Shown: positions 46,768 to 62,000 of the stretch, in pieces
Numbering within the stretch: the first letter of the stretch is position 1
How the letters are laid out: the number at the start of each line of letters is the position of its first letter
Notes under the pieces: model-generated
The model's input: the letters and a program-made list of their open reading frames with translations, nothing else
Told to the model about the DNA's origin: nothing
The model's database searches: none
Program-made: the position numbers and the translations under genes
Assembly: GCF_910596095.1 (NCBI RefSeq)
Contig: NC_056540.1
Span: 27,500,001 to 27,564,000, forward strand
Direction of reading: 5' to 3'
DNA length: 64,000 nucleotides
DNA from: Thunnus maccoyii
Taxonomy: Eukaryota > Chordata > Actinopteri > Scombriformes > Scombridae

Positions 46768-49700
46768 GTAAACGTCGGGTCTCCCCTTAACTGACGTTCC
46801 TGAACGTTAGCTACAGCTAATAAACGTTAGGCAGTTAAACGGGTCAAATACTACGTATTCTTTGCGTTTTGTAACCGTGTAGCATTGTAACTGTCGTGAC
46901 TTCATTAATAAGTTTAACGTTAGCAGTATTATCAAACATAAGTAAATTAGATATGGGTCATGAGCAGTTGTAAAAACGTTATTTTGAGTCGTTGTCAACG
47001 GTTGTTGTTTACAGTCAGTGCTAGCTCGATTAACTGCTAAATAATGAACTGTCGCTGGTGCTACTGCTCAATAAACCTGCCAGTAAAAAAAAACTCTGTG
47101 ACTGACACAATATAGCCATTATTTTAAACTAGCTTTGGATCTTCTCCGCCACTATCTAGCTACTCTAGTAATGTCTAAAGTTTAGTTTGGCATGGCGACG
47201 GTAGTTAGCTGCTTAAAGTTCGTCAGTTCAGTGAGCAGTAAACGTAATCTACCATCGCACTCAAACATGTTGTTATCTTGGTATGTTACAGTGTCTAAAC
47301 CACATTCTTCACTTCAGTGTGTCCAGAGATCACGCTACCTCGGTGTTGCACCAAATTCTGTGACCCATTAGATTCTGTGACCTGATAAAGTTAAAGGATA
47401 GGTTCACACTTTTTCAAGTCTGTCTTAAAATAACAGTCAAGTGCCCATATGAAAACCAAAAGCGGTTTTCCTCGCTGTAATTATTCCTCCTGTTGATACT
47501 GGCTGTTAAAATGCACTTTTAATGTAAGTGATCTACAGTGTGTCCACACAGTCATTTTGTGCAAAAATGCATTTAAAAGTTTATCTAAAGCTTATATGAG
47601 GCCTCAGCAGTCTGAGTTAGTCATATCAAGCGGATATCTGCTACATTTAGTCTTTTTAGTATCAAATTTTTTGTGTTCTTTGTGTTTCATTGGACAGTGT
47701 TTCCCTGTAGAGCTGCGGTGGAAGTATAGTAACAAAAAGAGGGACTTTGGCACTAAAAAGGCTGCAACATAGAAAAATATCTTCTAGATTTGACTCATTT
47801 TTATGGCTGAAGTGTCATATCAGCTTCAGATAAACTTTAAATACATTTTTGCACTGAAGGAGGACTGTGGATTTTGTCCCCCATCACTTACATTGTAAGT
47901 GCGTTATGAAGGGATCTTCTAATTGTCAGTATGAAAAGGAGGAATGATTATGACAAGAAAAACATGTTTCAATGTTCATTTGGGCACCTGACTGTTGTTT
48001 AAAGACAGACTTGAAAAATTGTGAACCTGTTCTTTGAGACGTATTGCTACTGCAATTGTTTTTATCACACTTTATCACCATAAATGGTGCTTCTATACTA
48101 TTTAGATAGTATAGAGGTACCAGGTCACACATTTTAACAGTTGATATAGCATTAACTGTAGTGTAGGCCAGAAAAAATTAGTCTGCAACTACTATTTTTG
48201 ACAATTGATCACTTGTTTCAGTCACTTTTAAGCTAAAATCCCAAACATGCCCTGGTTCCAGCCTCTCCAATGTATAAATTTGAAGTGTTTCTTTGTCTTA
48301 TCTGATGGTAAACTGAATATCTTTGGGTTGTGGACTGGTTGGGACAAAAGAAGACATTTTAGGTTGCATATTGGCCTTTTGGAAACAGTGATAGACACTT
48401 TTCACCGTTTGAAAATAATTGACATATTTAATGATAATGAGAATAATCGTTAGTTGCAGCCCAAGTAGACACTTTGAGCTTTTTCATGTAGTTAAATTTT
48501 CTAGCATCAAAGAAACTGACGGGCCACAATTTTCAGCACACTGAAATCACAACTATCAAAATCTGCGACCTTATCTCAGTACTGTGGAGGCACCATGTTT
48601 AGTAACAGCTATCAAAGTAAAGTATGTAAATAAGTAAAAGAAACATTTACTGTGGTAATGTAGCTAAAAGTCCTAATTGGGTCAGAGAACAGGAGTGTGT
48701 GTTACCCATAAGCATACTTTACTGGCCCCACACACACTCCTGTAGATCCTCATCTGACCCTGTACATTGTGCATTTATTAAGTTATGGGTACATCTGATG
48801 CTAAATAAATATAGAACAATACAAATACTAAAAACACTGTAGCTGAGATAAGGTGAACATTTGCACAATATCATTGAAAACATACATTATTAGACTCTTG
48901 AGCCTTAGTTTATGTGACTGTTAACTCTTTTTGAAATGCGGGCGTGCTTGTGGATGCTAAATTTACTTGAACCCTCTATTAAAACCCAAAGTGGTTCAGC
49001 TCTCTGTGTGACCTTAACAACAAAACTGTTGCAAGTTGAGCAACATTATACTGATAGGTCATGAGATGTGTAATGCACAGCAAACTCATCTTTGTCTGAG
49101 GTTTATGAGGTGTGACATGTTTGACAGGTACTCACAGGATGAAGTCAAGTGGAACAAATTCCAAGACAGTATGGAGGCATTTAGGGTATCGACAGCCTGA
49201 GACAGTTAACAGATCCAGCAACTTGGCTACAACTTGTATTTGTTCCGCTGTTTTCCTTTTAGTTATGTATCCCGAGTTTGTTTATTAACCTTCATTTTCA
49301 TTTAAAGAGTTTCTAAGTTTAACCCATATCATAATCCAATCAGTGTTTCATTTTGAATTACCCTTAAATATGTGACATGGCTTTCTTGATTCAAAGGTGC
49401 ACTGTGTTACAGGGCAACAGTAAGTGTCTTATGATATCAGTTATACAGCAGTTATGGCTTAGGAGTAGGGAAGAAAGTCCATGGACATATCACACAGAGC
49501 TTCATGAAGCATGTCCAGCTTTACCAAAGATGTGTTCATGTTGCACTGAATCAAACTGTGAGTTAAGAATATTTTCAGTCCTCCAGTTTCAACCATTCAG
49601 AGAAGTTTCCTCCTCTTTCACTTTGCAGTGTGACTCCCCAAAGGTTGGCGCTCTCATTGTGTTGATAGCCATTGTTGTAATTGTTGCAGACAATGGCATT

Positions 49701-49990
49701 GTGGAAACACTGTTGCTCTAATGTTGTTCCAGATCCGTCGTTGACACGCTTCATTTGCACGGAGCTCACCAGAGGCTACTTCCTGGAGCACAATGAGGCA
49801 AAGTACACCGAGCGCAGAGAGAGAGTTTACACATGTATGCGTATTCCCAAGGAGCTTGAGAAGGTATCGTATAACACGAGCCCCTAACGCTGCTGCCCCT
49901 TTTAACTTCAGCTATCTCCCTCTGGTCGTTCTGTCATTCACATCTCAGCACACACAAGGCACAAAACAGCCCATTGTTGTTATAAATTAA

Positions 49991-50042
<52 letters not shown>

Positions 50043-53000
50043 TAAGTATGCAGTTTTGAAACATCACTTTAGATTCTGTTAAACTCTATCTCCGTCATTA
50101 TTTTTTCACATTATATTGACTTGATGATTCATTATTTTGAAAATTATGTAAAGATGAATTAATAATGAAGTAATCATTAGTTGCAGTCCCAACTCCACCC
50201 ACACACATACACACATTTTTTAATACTTATAATATATGTTTGTAAAGCAACAGTGTGTAAAATAGCATTTCTTTTGCCATGTGCTGGACTGATTCAGTAT
50301 ATTTTTGTTGTTCTTCTCATAAGCCACCAGGTGGCAGCTTTGGAGCTCATCTGGAGTGCATCAAACTGTATGATGTCTCTTTCCAGGAATCAATGTTTTA
50401 CAGTACCTCTTGTTAACTAGCATATCTTTATTATATCAACCACCTTGTTTTCCCTCTAACCTGTTTAAAATGCAAGCCTTAATTACTAGGGTGCATCAAA
50501 AAGTAGGCTTTTTCTATATTTACATATTTATAGATTTGATTTATTGATCGAGACAGTGTGCAGTTTTAAACATTAAAGATGCATTGCACCGGAGTTAGCT
50601 CGAAGCTAATCTGCATCCGTAGTCCCCCACAATCAAAACATACAACAGCACAACAACAAACAATACAAAACATACAAAAAAACAACACACATAACACACC
50701 ATACAAAATACAAAGCTACAAACAGCACATCACATACACCCACAATGTCAATTAGAAATGAATAATGTAAACCTGTCAAATTAAAAGCAAGACTACCTGC
50801 GCTAATGAGAAGACCATAGATGAAGTTTAGACTCAGTGGTCACACAGCTGTTTGGGATTCAGATCTTAATTTGTGGTTTCCAGAGTTGCATAAACTCCAT
50901 TTCTCAGCATAAATGGATCCTATCAAGTGAGCCCAGGTTAATGCAGCTCCTACTGGCTTAGTTTTTCCTCCTCCACTTGGGGGCAAGAGAGGAATGTGTG
51001 TAAACATAAGAGAACTCAGTGGCTTGACTATGTTAAGCAGCCTAACCAACTTCATGGATATCTAACAAGGCCCCCAAAAAAAGTCACAGTGAATCTACCA
51101 ATGAGAAACAAACCCTCCCACCAGCTTCTACCAATACTTACAGCAGCGCCGTCATATTTTCACAGTTAGAAGTAGGTGTCAGAAGCAATCGGATGTCTTA
51201 AATATACTGCTCTTAAAACAGTCCTAAAATGACAAGGAAATGGCTTTTCAAATATGGGAAACTGTGAAGGTATGTGCCTGCTGCGCAACTGGTTTAGGCC
51301 TAGACCTTTTCTTGGTAGTTAATAGCTTTCGCCTGGCTTTTCTTCAGACGCAAAGGAGACGAAAGATAAGTGAAGTACTCAAAAAATGTTAGAGGACAGT
51401 TTTTCAGCTAGAAGTCTTTAGTTAGATTTGAGGAGCCTACAGGGTTTCTCTCCAGCCGATGGTCTGACTTTATTTTATTTTAATGTACAGTGCTTGTTAA
51501 ACAAGATCAGTTTTGATGAGTGAAAGTTGTACATCATTTACCTACAATATTTTACTCTGTGGTGTCGGAAAAATACTTGTTTATCTTTAAAGATTACAGA
51601 TTTTTAAGTGTGTGTGTCTGCAATCTCTGTTGTTTCTCTCGGATGTGATGCCCTAAAACCTGAACATTGTTTACACTGACAATTGTTGTTTGACTCTGAG
51701 GTGTTGGTGTGTAACTTTACAGCTGATGATATTTGGCTTCTTCTTGTGTGTGGACGCCTTCCTGTACGTCTTCACTCTGCTGCCCCTCAGGGTGCTGCTG
51801 GCCCTGCTCCGCCTCCTCACCCTGCCATGCTGTGGCTTCAGGTCAGAGCCTACACACACACATATTCTCTACTACTCCCACACACACACACACAAACATA
51901 AATTATACCTGCATAAAATCCTGTAACCGATGAACACTCAGACTTAAAGGATATACCTACACACAGCAGCGCATAATCTGCAGGTATGAGTACGCGTTTG
52001 TACAGATGTGTGGGCTGCACAGGTACAGCTAACAACAACAACAGAAACAGCTTATATTAGTGCAAAGATGACTCTAACTTGTTGTTTTTTGTCGATATTC
52101 AAAGAGCTGTTGTAATTTCTGCTGTGTCAGTTTGCTGTATGTATGTCTAACTGTAAAACATTAACATCAGTTAAACTGGAATTATTATTTCCCAATTTTA
52201 AGGTCACAATAATTTATCATGATTATACCTCAATTTTGGGAACAAAATAGTTTCATTCAATTTGCACATTTTAAAAAGGACACTGCCTTCCGCTCACACT
52301 ATACTGATAAATATAGCTGTGTAGATAACTGACTGCAGCGTGTCAAAATCATGACCGCCATCATCATGTATGATTAAATGTGCAGCCCTACTGGTACATA
52401 TAAGTAAAGATAAAATGTAGCTACATATGTGCATCATATGGATGAAGGTAAATTAGGTACTCACACAAATGCATTCATACATATAGCCTAACCCTACTTT
52501 AAAACCTATGTTCAGATTGTTCTGGTTTGGTACGTTAGCATGATTTGTCTAAAAGAAATGTGTCTTCTTTTTTTATGTAGTTGAACAGACTGAATATTGA
52601 AACACTATTATTGAGCTGAACCTGCATGAAAAGGCCTTGCAAAGAATGTTTGTATTTACTCCTATCCAACACATGTAACCATTATTTACTACTTTTAACA
52701 GAAAATGTCCATTATAATGGCATGATTTGTTTGTATAGTTTCTATACACAGTTGTTGTAAATAAGAAATTTTTTCATCTACCACATAGATCAAAACTAGA
52801 CCTTTTTACGCATTCTGTGAAAGATCTGGTACTTCTCGTATATCAGCTACTGTATTAAGGTTTTGCTTATTAGTCGTCTACTTCTTACTAGATTATGTTG
52901 CTCTCTTGTTATGTACATAAAAACATACATTACATCAGGTGTTTAAATGTTCCTATACAGGTCTGAAAACTGTTTAAATTCATTTGGTTATACAGTGATA

Positions 53001-56000
53001 AACTTGTTTTCACTCTGAACACATATTGACCAGAACTCCACGAATCATTTTGAAATTGAATAGCAGTGCAGTATGCATACAGCTTCAGGGCATAAACACC
53101 TGAACTCACCAATTGGCACCCCCCCTGTCCTCATACCCGCCTCACCGTCTGTCTGATTCTGCCCTTGCCTTCCTCCCCCTGCAGGGCACGCACATGCCCC
53201 TACTGCAGAAGAAGCAGGTACGCTCCCACGAGCCCATCGAGGCTGCATTAATGTTATCATTGTCCTGAACTGGCCTCCACACTCATTCACCAGTTTCTCT
53301 TCATCTCCATCGTGTCTGTTAATATGTACGGCTTGGCACCGCACGTCATGTTCCATTCTCAAAAGCCAGAGCAGCCATGTTGGTTCCTCTTAAGTCTGGA
53401 ATTTGTTTTTTTTTTTTTTGTAGATGTCGTTGTTGTTGTTGTTTTTTTTTTCAAGCCCATCCAGAGAAGGTTTGCTGAGCATGCATGCTCATTCTCATTC
53501 TCATCCCCATGTTGCTTGTCAGTGACACAGCTGCACACACTCAAACTGGAGGGCTGCCTAATAACACCAGTCTGTTTGGTCACTGAGCAGCTCTTCTGGA
53601 GCAGTTTGGGGCTCAGTTGCCTTGATTTAAAGGTTTCTCTCAGCAGTAGTGTGAAAGAGGGAAAAACTCTGGTTATTCACCTTGCCTGTACAGATATCCC
53701 CAGCTGCTCCACAGAAGCAAAACGGCTATTTTCTGCTTCTATAACAAGGTTTTTATATCAGAAAGCTTTCTCTGGCTTAATGCATACTGTCAGGGTAATA
53801 CAGTATGAATGGCACATAGAGATGGCTACTTGGAATGCAGCACAATAGCTGACTGCACCCAAACATAATATTCATGTGTTATAGAGATAATGCTTGTAGA
53901 ACGGAGATAGTGAGCACTGCTGCTTTGTGCCGACTACATTCCCGGCTGGCTGCAGTAGCTTCGCATCCAGAGAGCAGTGTGTGTTTCACATGCTGGGGGA
54001 GAAGATACTGTGAGACGAGGTTGCTCTGAGTTTGCACCTTAACCACCTGAATACCAAAGCAGATATTTAACATGTTGGGAGGGGGGGGGGGGTTTGTAGA
54101 GAAGTGTAGTAGTGTGGGTTAGAGCTGAAGCAATGAATCCATTATTGATGAGCTGACAGATCATCGAATGATCATTTCAGTTATTTATTCAGCAAACATG
54201 TCAAACTTCTCAATTTTATATCATTGTAAATTAAACACATTTTTTACTAAATGAATAATCAAATAATTGAAAAAATTGTAGGTTATCTTACATGTCTGAT
54301 TGAACTGTTTTTACACTATTACCTTAGTATTAATTCAGCAGCAGTCCCTCACTCATTTATCTTCTGTTACACTTCCTTTGACCTTTATTTATTTATCTAC
54401 TGTTAGTTATTGTTGTACATTCATTAGTGAACAAAAACATTTAAATTAAGTGAAAAATATGAAGTAGATTACATGAATGACTTGACCACTGGATGGAGCC
54501 ATAGCATCAGGAAACCAAAGGAACCAGGGACAGCTTCATGATATTGGATTGTGGCCCATTTTATCTGCATCTTCTCTTTTGTGATCAGTATAGATACGGT
54601 ATAAGAAAACAATAAGGGTTAATGACATTAACCTAGCATCACCTCATCATCGTAATCACAGGAAATAAACGGTATCCTCGATAAACCGTACATCCAAAGT
54701 AAACTCCGACCATTCTTTTCTTCCATTCATACGAAGGCAATCACTGTCTTTTATGCTTCGGACAAAAAAGGCCCAGATGTTCATTTCACCCTGTTCTCTT
54801 CACAGCTCTGTGCTCAGCTGCACACAGATTCAGCAGACAGAGAGACACTTGATTAAGCTAATTTACACGTCTTCTCCAACACAGGCCTTTTTTTTTTTCT
54901 CTCTCAGCTTGGACTCGGCTCCTGAAATACTTCAGATATCAGATAACCAACCCCTCTCTTCTGAAACATGATCTCTTTTCCTTTCTTGTGTTTTTTTTTT
55001 AAAGTGTAAGGTAAGGGGCAGCCCTGTTGTTGTGATGCAAGATTAATCAACAGTCGCTTAAGTTAATTAAGGTAATAGTGTCTGTTAGAGTAGTTCATTG
55101 TTGTTCTGCTGTGTCTTGTGAACTAGTGAGTCGGTCCAGGATTAGTCTGTGTGGTTTATAGTGATTTTAGTGGAAAATCTGACAGCAGTATCTGTAGAAT
55201 AGTGTTTAACTTGTAACAAAGTCGTGGTAACATGTCTTAACAATCACATCCATCTTCAGAACATAACCTTTTCCCTTATGAAAATCCAAATATTAGTGAA
55301 TATTGAATTTGTTAACGAAGCAGCCTGTGCGATGAGTAGATGAAACATATTTTAATGCCGGAGTTAGAAGTGGTTGCAGACACGTAGACCAGTCACACAG
55401 CTGACATGGAAAATATGGTGGAATTAAGCTCTCTGGCTCTGCCCGGTTATCCCTGTCACAGTAAATACTAAATAACCGGTCCTATGGATTTGTCAGCCCT
55501 CCTCTTAACATGCTCCCAAGCTGCCACTGCCAACCACTGCCATTAATTATGAAGCTTCATACGTTTTGAAACACTAAGTTATTGCCCACAGACAAGACAT
55601 GCTTTGCTGTTCCTGCATTATGTGACAGCTTAGCCACTGTGTTTTCCTCCATCTATTCAACTCCATTTGAAACATTTCTGTCCAAAATGCTGTTCCCATT
55701 TTTGTGACAAAGGTGAAATATTTACAAGAAAAGATGTTGGTGCACTGTGGCATGTTTGGTGGATAAGAATTGAATCATATAAGAGCATAAAGAAACATAG
55801 AGCCAAAACAGAAACATATTAGATTACTTTTAGTATAAAGCAGATACTAACTTCAATATTCATATTGTGTTCTTGTGTTATCAGTGCTTGTTTGCCCTTT
55901 CCCTTGTGTGGAATATCCAATTTTGAACAGAAATGAACTGTTTATCCCTGTATGTGTTCCTCTTCTGTTTCCTTGCATGAGATGAATAGCAGAGATCTTT

Positions 56001-59000
56001 CAGAGCCTTCATGAGCAGCATTAGTCAGTGACACTCGTCATCTGGTTTTGTAATGAATCTGTAGACAGCTCCTTCCTCACTCGGCTTCTTTCACTGTGTG
56101 TCAGTCGAGCTCAGTATCAGTGAAGTCTGTAAAACAGTGTATGTGTCAGTGCTTTAAATGCTTGTATGCATTCCAATTCATACATAGCTCACTAAAAATG
56201 TTTTGTCTGTCAGCATACACATACATCATATCTGTGTAAACAGATATAACTGTTCACTGACACAATACAATGACAGATTATGTGCATGCGGATACACAGG
56301 ATACACTGCACTGTGTATCTCAGCATGCAAGTTTGCATTCAAATATGCAAGAATGCACTGAAAAGTTGTATAAATGTGTCTAAATAACCATATACAGATG
56401 CTATAAGTTAATGTTTTTGTGTGTGTGTTTGGTTAGTGGGTCCCGGCTGCTGCAGCCAGCGCAGGTGTGTGACATGCTGAAGGGCTTGATCCTGGTGCTG
56501 TGCTTCTCCATGATGCATTATGTAGATTACTCCATGATGTACCACCTGATCAGAGGACAGTCTGTCATCAAACTCTACATCATCTACAACATGTTGGAGG
56601 TACATCATATTTTATACAATCTAACATCTGCATTCAGTGGAAACTGTATTTTTTTTTAGCACAGGTGGCCTCAGCAGGATTTAAACCTAAAAGTGTTAGC
56701 GCCATCTGCTGCAGCATCATATACACAGATCATACCTATTGATGCATTTCAATCACTATTTTATTATGTATCCAATATATAGTATAATGGTGTTTAATAG
56801 CTGTGCACATTGATGCTCAGGCTGCACTACTGTATATACAGTATATTGGCCAGTATTAGCTTATTGCAGATATATTTGTATGGGCATATATGTTGGCTTA
56901 GAGGTTAAAGGAAATTGCAGGATAGAAATGCCAAAGATATGTCTGAGATGATTTAGAAACCATGTTGCTAGGTAGTCGGTGTACTATGCCAGGACTTTTT
57001 TTTTTTTTTAAAGCCTTGGAAATAGACAACATTTGTAGGAAATTCTTGATGTTAAAAATATTGAGGTGCTGTACATGTCATGCTGCACCGACTTCCATTT
57101 GTTAGTTTGTGATATTTGTTGTGTAAGAGTAATTAATGTAACTGACGGGTGATAAAATGAACAATACATCTGTTTGAATCACATACTAACTTTTTAAGTT
57201 ATGATGTCACCTGTCCTTCCTCTGTAAGGTGGCAGATCGCCTCTTCTCCTCCTTCGGTCAAGACATCCTGGATGCTCTCTACTGGACAGCTACAGAACCC
57301 AAAGAACGGAAAAGAGACAGTATAGGAGTCATCCCTCACTTCCTCATGGCCGTTTTTTATGTTTGTATCCTTCTCATTCAAATCCACAGCAGCAATATGG
57401 CTGTTTTAAGACTCAACAGGCAAGATTTGTCATTTGTGAAGTGAGCTGATTATATTATATGATATTTTGTGATTGACATTTGATGTCTCTTTCTTCTGCG
57501 TCTAAGTTTCCAGTGGTGTAGTCTGATGTAATGCTCATAACTATTGTGAGCTCTGTGTGACCATTGGAGAAGATGAATAAAGCCTCTGAGTTCAGCATTA
57601 CAGTCACTAGAATTCATTTTGTTTTTGATTTTCTCCTGACTAGACAGACTAGAAAAAAAAAGGCAAAAACTGATTATTTTTATTTCCTTTGAAGTTTTTG
57701 TGCTTTGAACTTAAACTAGTTGAGTTCAGTGCATGCCATGTGTATTTTTAGTTTTCTTTAACCATTCAGTCATACGTGCCAGGTTTGATGTAGAAGTTTT
57801 GGTAACTATCTGGGAAGGTTTAAATCCTTTCACTTAATAATCTAAGCATTTAGCTGATGTTGTTAATGGCAGAACAGAGGATCTTTTTTTAAGGATATTT
57901 CAGAAAAACAAATGACTTCTGATGGCTGACAGCTGAACTGCTTTCAGGCATTGTACTTTGGGTTTTGATTAGAAGGTAGTTTGTCTAACCAATAAGCTGC
58001 ATTGCATTGTTTTCCTGAGTGAACGTCCATCAGTCCTCCATGCCATCCTCATCATGGTCCAAGCCTCCACCCTCAATGTCGCCTTCAACTCACACAACAA
58101 GTCCTTGCTCACCATCATGATGTCCAACAACGTTAGTACACACACACACACACACAAACCTACTACTACCACTACTACCACTACTACACAGGTGTACACA
58201 ATAATCTGCGCACAAACAGGAAAGCCTGATGAGATTGTTTAAGCAGCTACACACACACACACACACAAACAAAATATATGCATATGTGCCCACAAACTAC
58301 ATTTTAATTGAATCATCTGTATGCAGATGTATCCCAGGAAGATGGAACTTGACATGTCAGTGATGAAATGTTGCTGCTGTAGCTGCAACATGTTAGTTTC
58401 TCTTTTTATTTTCAGGATAATATTTACTGCTAAATGCATTTCTTTCTTTGTTTTTTTTCTGTTTTCTCAAACACAGTTTGTGGAGATAAAAGGAAGTGTG
58501 TTCAAGAAATTTGAGAAGAACAACTTATTCCAAATGTCCAACAGTGGTAAGATATTCATTGTCTCATCTGAAATCACTGATTTTATATATTATTATTAGT
58601 ATTGATTGAAAAGGGCACTGGTACCAAAAACATATTTAAAATTGAAAAACATCAGTACAGGTTTTCCATATCTGGTAACACTTCATTTCGTGTTGTTTCA
58701 CTGTTTATTTGATGATGTCAGTCTGCTCAGAATTCACACTTACAAAATTAAAAACCTGTAAAAATATTCACAGAGAATGAGTGTCTCACAGTCTTTACCA
58801 GAAAATGAGGCGCCACAATCTATAATTATATTTGCTTCATGTTGTTTCTTCTTGTTGCTTAAGTGTAACAACATGGAACATTTTGCATCTAAAGAACATG
58901 TTGCACAAATAAGTATTTTTTGTACTTTCTGATCCTGTTAGAAAATATGTTAGCGATTCTTTGACGGAAAGGCAAAAGTCTAAAGTATAACAGACCTGTT

Positions 59001-62000
59001 GAAATACTTTGTTGTACATTAGTAATAAATGTGAAATCTAATAACACTCAGAACAATTCTTGCTGCCCAACAAATGTTTGAAAGCAACACTTTCTCTTAT
59101 GGAAAAGCTACTTTTTTAGCTAATCACATAGGCAAAACATAAGTGTCTTTTGTCAATTTCTGTAGGATAGATGTATGACGAAAATGATTTGATTCCTGGT
59201 AAAATGTTTAGCATACAAAGGGTTAGTCACTCTTCCTCAAATAGAAAGCTTTTATGAATCCATCCATGTTGCTTTGATAGGAAGAATACAAATGCAGTTA
59301 TAGATTAAATGCCTTGTGCATTTCGCCCTTTAATCCCCCAAGGCAGCAGGTTTTTATCTCAGTCACTCTTATTGTATTCTAATGACCTCAGAAGACAATA
59401 AGCCATTATCAGCTGCCATTTTCCTCTCACAACTTGGAAGATTGCCTGTTTATGGAGCCGGGCTTGGTCCTAACTAGCATGGCATTATCAGAACAGATGA
59501 TTGCATTCTACAACATCTACAGCTGAGTCTTCAATTTGCATGAGATGGATGTTTATAGCATCCATTACTTTGGCAAGACTAAAAGCCACTGTAGCTATTA
59601 TGTGCTGCTAAAATAAATGCACAATTACTCTTCACTTACTTCACTGCACATTTATGCATAATAAAGTTGATGGATCTGACTCCTTTAAAACTTTCTTTCA
59701 TACTTTCACACACATATACAGCACAAGGTCATCAAATGTGGGTGAATGAAACTTTCTGCAGTTGTGCCTTAAGTGAAGATGCTTTATTAGTAGCATTTTT
59801 TAGCCATGTTGTTCAGGGCGGAGATATTATAATTGCAAATGTTATTATTTTATCCTGGCAGATATCAAGGAACGGTTCACCAGCTACGTTCTCCTGCTCA
59901 TCGTTTGTCTCAGGAATATGGAGCAGTTCTCATGGAACCCAGGTAATTATCTGTTTTCCCTAAAACTGCCGTTTAATAGACTCTTTATATTATAATGAGA
60001 AGCATACTGTCTCAGGTTTGTTCACCAGACTTTTAAAAATGAAAATACTTCCATCCTAGCTCAGTGCTAGTCATGCTAAAGATTCAGTTTTGAGCAGCTC
60101 CTTCCCTGATGATTTTGTTGACCCATTGCAACACCATGGGGATCTTTCCACTACCGACAGAACAGTGTGAAGGTTGAGAGCTGGGCATTTCTGTATCACA
60201 GCTCTCTGAAAACAGTCAGCTCCTCCTGCTACTCTCCAAGCCAGACTCACCATAGATGACAGACATGGCCTGTCAACAGCAATCATAACTCTGATGCACT
60301 AATACTATCAGAACCACAGCCTTCTATTGCTAAAGAGGTATACAAATCACAACTCCCCGGTAATTCACTTATCCTGCATGCTGCATTAGTGGTGACTGCA
60401 CTTCTTTGTTTACAATATACAGTAGAAGCAAATCACCGTCTCTCAGCTAATTACCTACTAAACACTTCTCATGTCATCCATTTTAACTGTTGTTAAAATG
60501 AGAAGTGTGAAATTAGAGCCAAAGCTGCTTTGTGCATTAAATATTGGAAATGTATGCAAGTATACCAACCTTAAGAAAAAAAAATACCATTAAATTAGGC
60601 TTTTCTTCTTTTAAAGGGGCCCTTTTGTGCTTTTCCTTATTTTCAGTCATAAATATAATATTACAATATCAGATGTTCATATTAAATGTGGCCAAAGTGT
60701 CAGATAATGAGGTAAACGTATGTAGAAGTAAACCCTGTGAGCAAAAAGGACCGGCTTCAGACTGCTCTGAACGCTCGGTTCCCAATGGTTTTTTCTATTT
60801 TCAGCCTGATGTTGGCTCGTGATGGATTTCTTTGTATGGTCATCTGCTCCACGCACAGCGGGCGAGTTCTGTGCTCCACTCCGCTAACATTATAGTGTTT
60901 TTCCATTGTTTTGGGGGTATTCACGCAGAGCCATGACTCGAGTCGAGCTGGCATGCTGTGAGTGTTTTTCTGTCACACAGCACAGCAAAGTAAAATAAAT
61001 AGTTTACCTGTTGGAGTTGTGCTGGTCATCTGCAGCTCTTCATCACACATTATCATCAGTGTGGCTGTTCTTCCTCCCTGTATTATTTCTAACTGATCTG
61101 CTGAACAAAGAGCTCCAAATATCTCCATATCTTGTGTTGACTGGGTTTTAGCGCCGCTAACGAATCTCTGCTAATTCTTCATAATAAAGTCTCCTGTTAT
61201 TTAGTCATTTCAAATTTTTTAATATGAAGCAGTAAAGCAGGAAGTGTTGGGTTTTCATCAGCAGTAACTTAACACGACTCTGATACGGCTGCCCCTCGGC
61301 AGGCTTCCGGAAAGGAGCTAAGACTGCCTGTTAGCGACAGAGGCTCAACTGAGGGGCTACCTAAAGGGCCAGTATGAGATAAATAAGAGTTTTTTTTAAT
61401 TGTGAATCATGCAAAGCTACTCTAGTGGAGTCCCAGAATAAAAATGTATAGACAGCAGGAAATGAGCACAGTAGGTCCCCATTAAATTCTGCTATTAAGC
61501 TTTGGCCCATATAGTTTTTTGTGCACATGATGTGGCGCTGGTCATTTTTCATAAGAGATGTATGCACATAGCAGTTGCCAAACTTGTACAATGCAGCTAA
61601 AAAAAAAAAAAAATGACTGCATTTTATTGTGTAAGTAATTAAACTACTTAAAATCTTAAAACTAAAAATTACTGCTGTTTGCAGAACCTGAGACATGAGT
61701 GTCATGAGGTTGAATCCTGACTTTGATCTTTGCGAGGGGAAGTAGCACAGTAAGAACAACTGAGGTTCCATTGAGCAAGATATTTGCTCAATGTGTTGAC
61801 TAGTCGATTTAAATTGTTAACAAATAAATTATTAAACAATTTTTATAAATCAATTATGAAGTTGCTGTTCTAGCTTCTTAAATGTTAAAATCATTATGAA
61901 TTGAAGGTTTTAAAATGTTGGTCAGACAAAACAAGCAATTTGAAGATATTCCTTTGAGCTATGGGAAATTATGATGGGCATTTTTCACTATTTTCTGACA

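Larger units (their letters stand above)
49864..51722. other. tapt1 intron 2
   Basis: Contains a long (TA)n run (49993-50039) and a recurrent teleost repeat at about 50545-50720 ('accggagttagctcgaagct'). The rest is unremarkable. Confidence 0.65.
51842..56436. other. tapt1 intron 3
   Basis: The longest tapt1 intron here (4.6 kb). It contains the possible microexon at 53185-53217, a poly-T/TTG run near 53400-53450, a G-run at 54076-54092 and AT-rich sequence. The longest frame (53312-53848) has no family resemblance. Confidence 0.65.

Noticed and set aside
53312..53848. 178-codon plus-strand open frame in tapt1 intron 3
   Set aside because: Low-complexity Phe/Val runs from poly-T and TTG repeats, no ATG context, domain or splice support.
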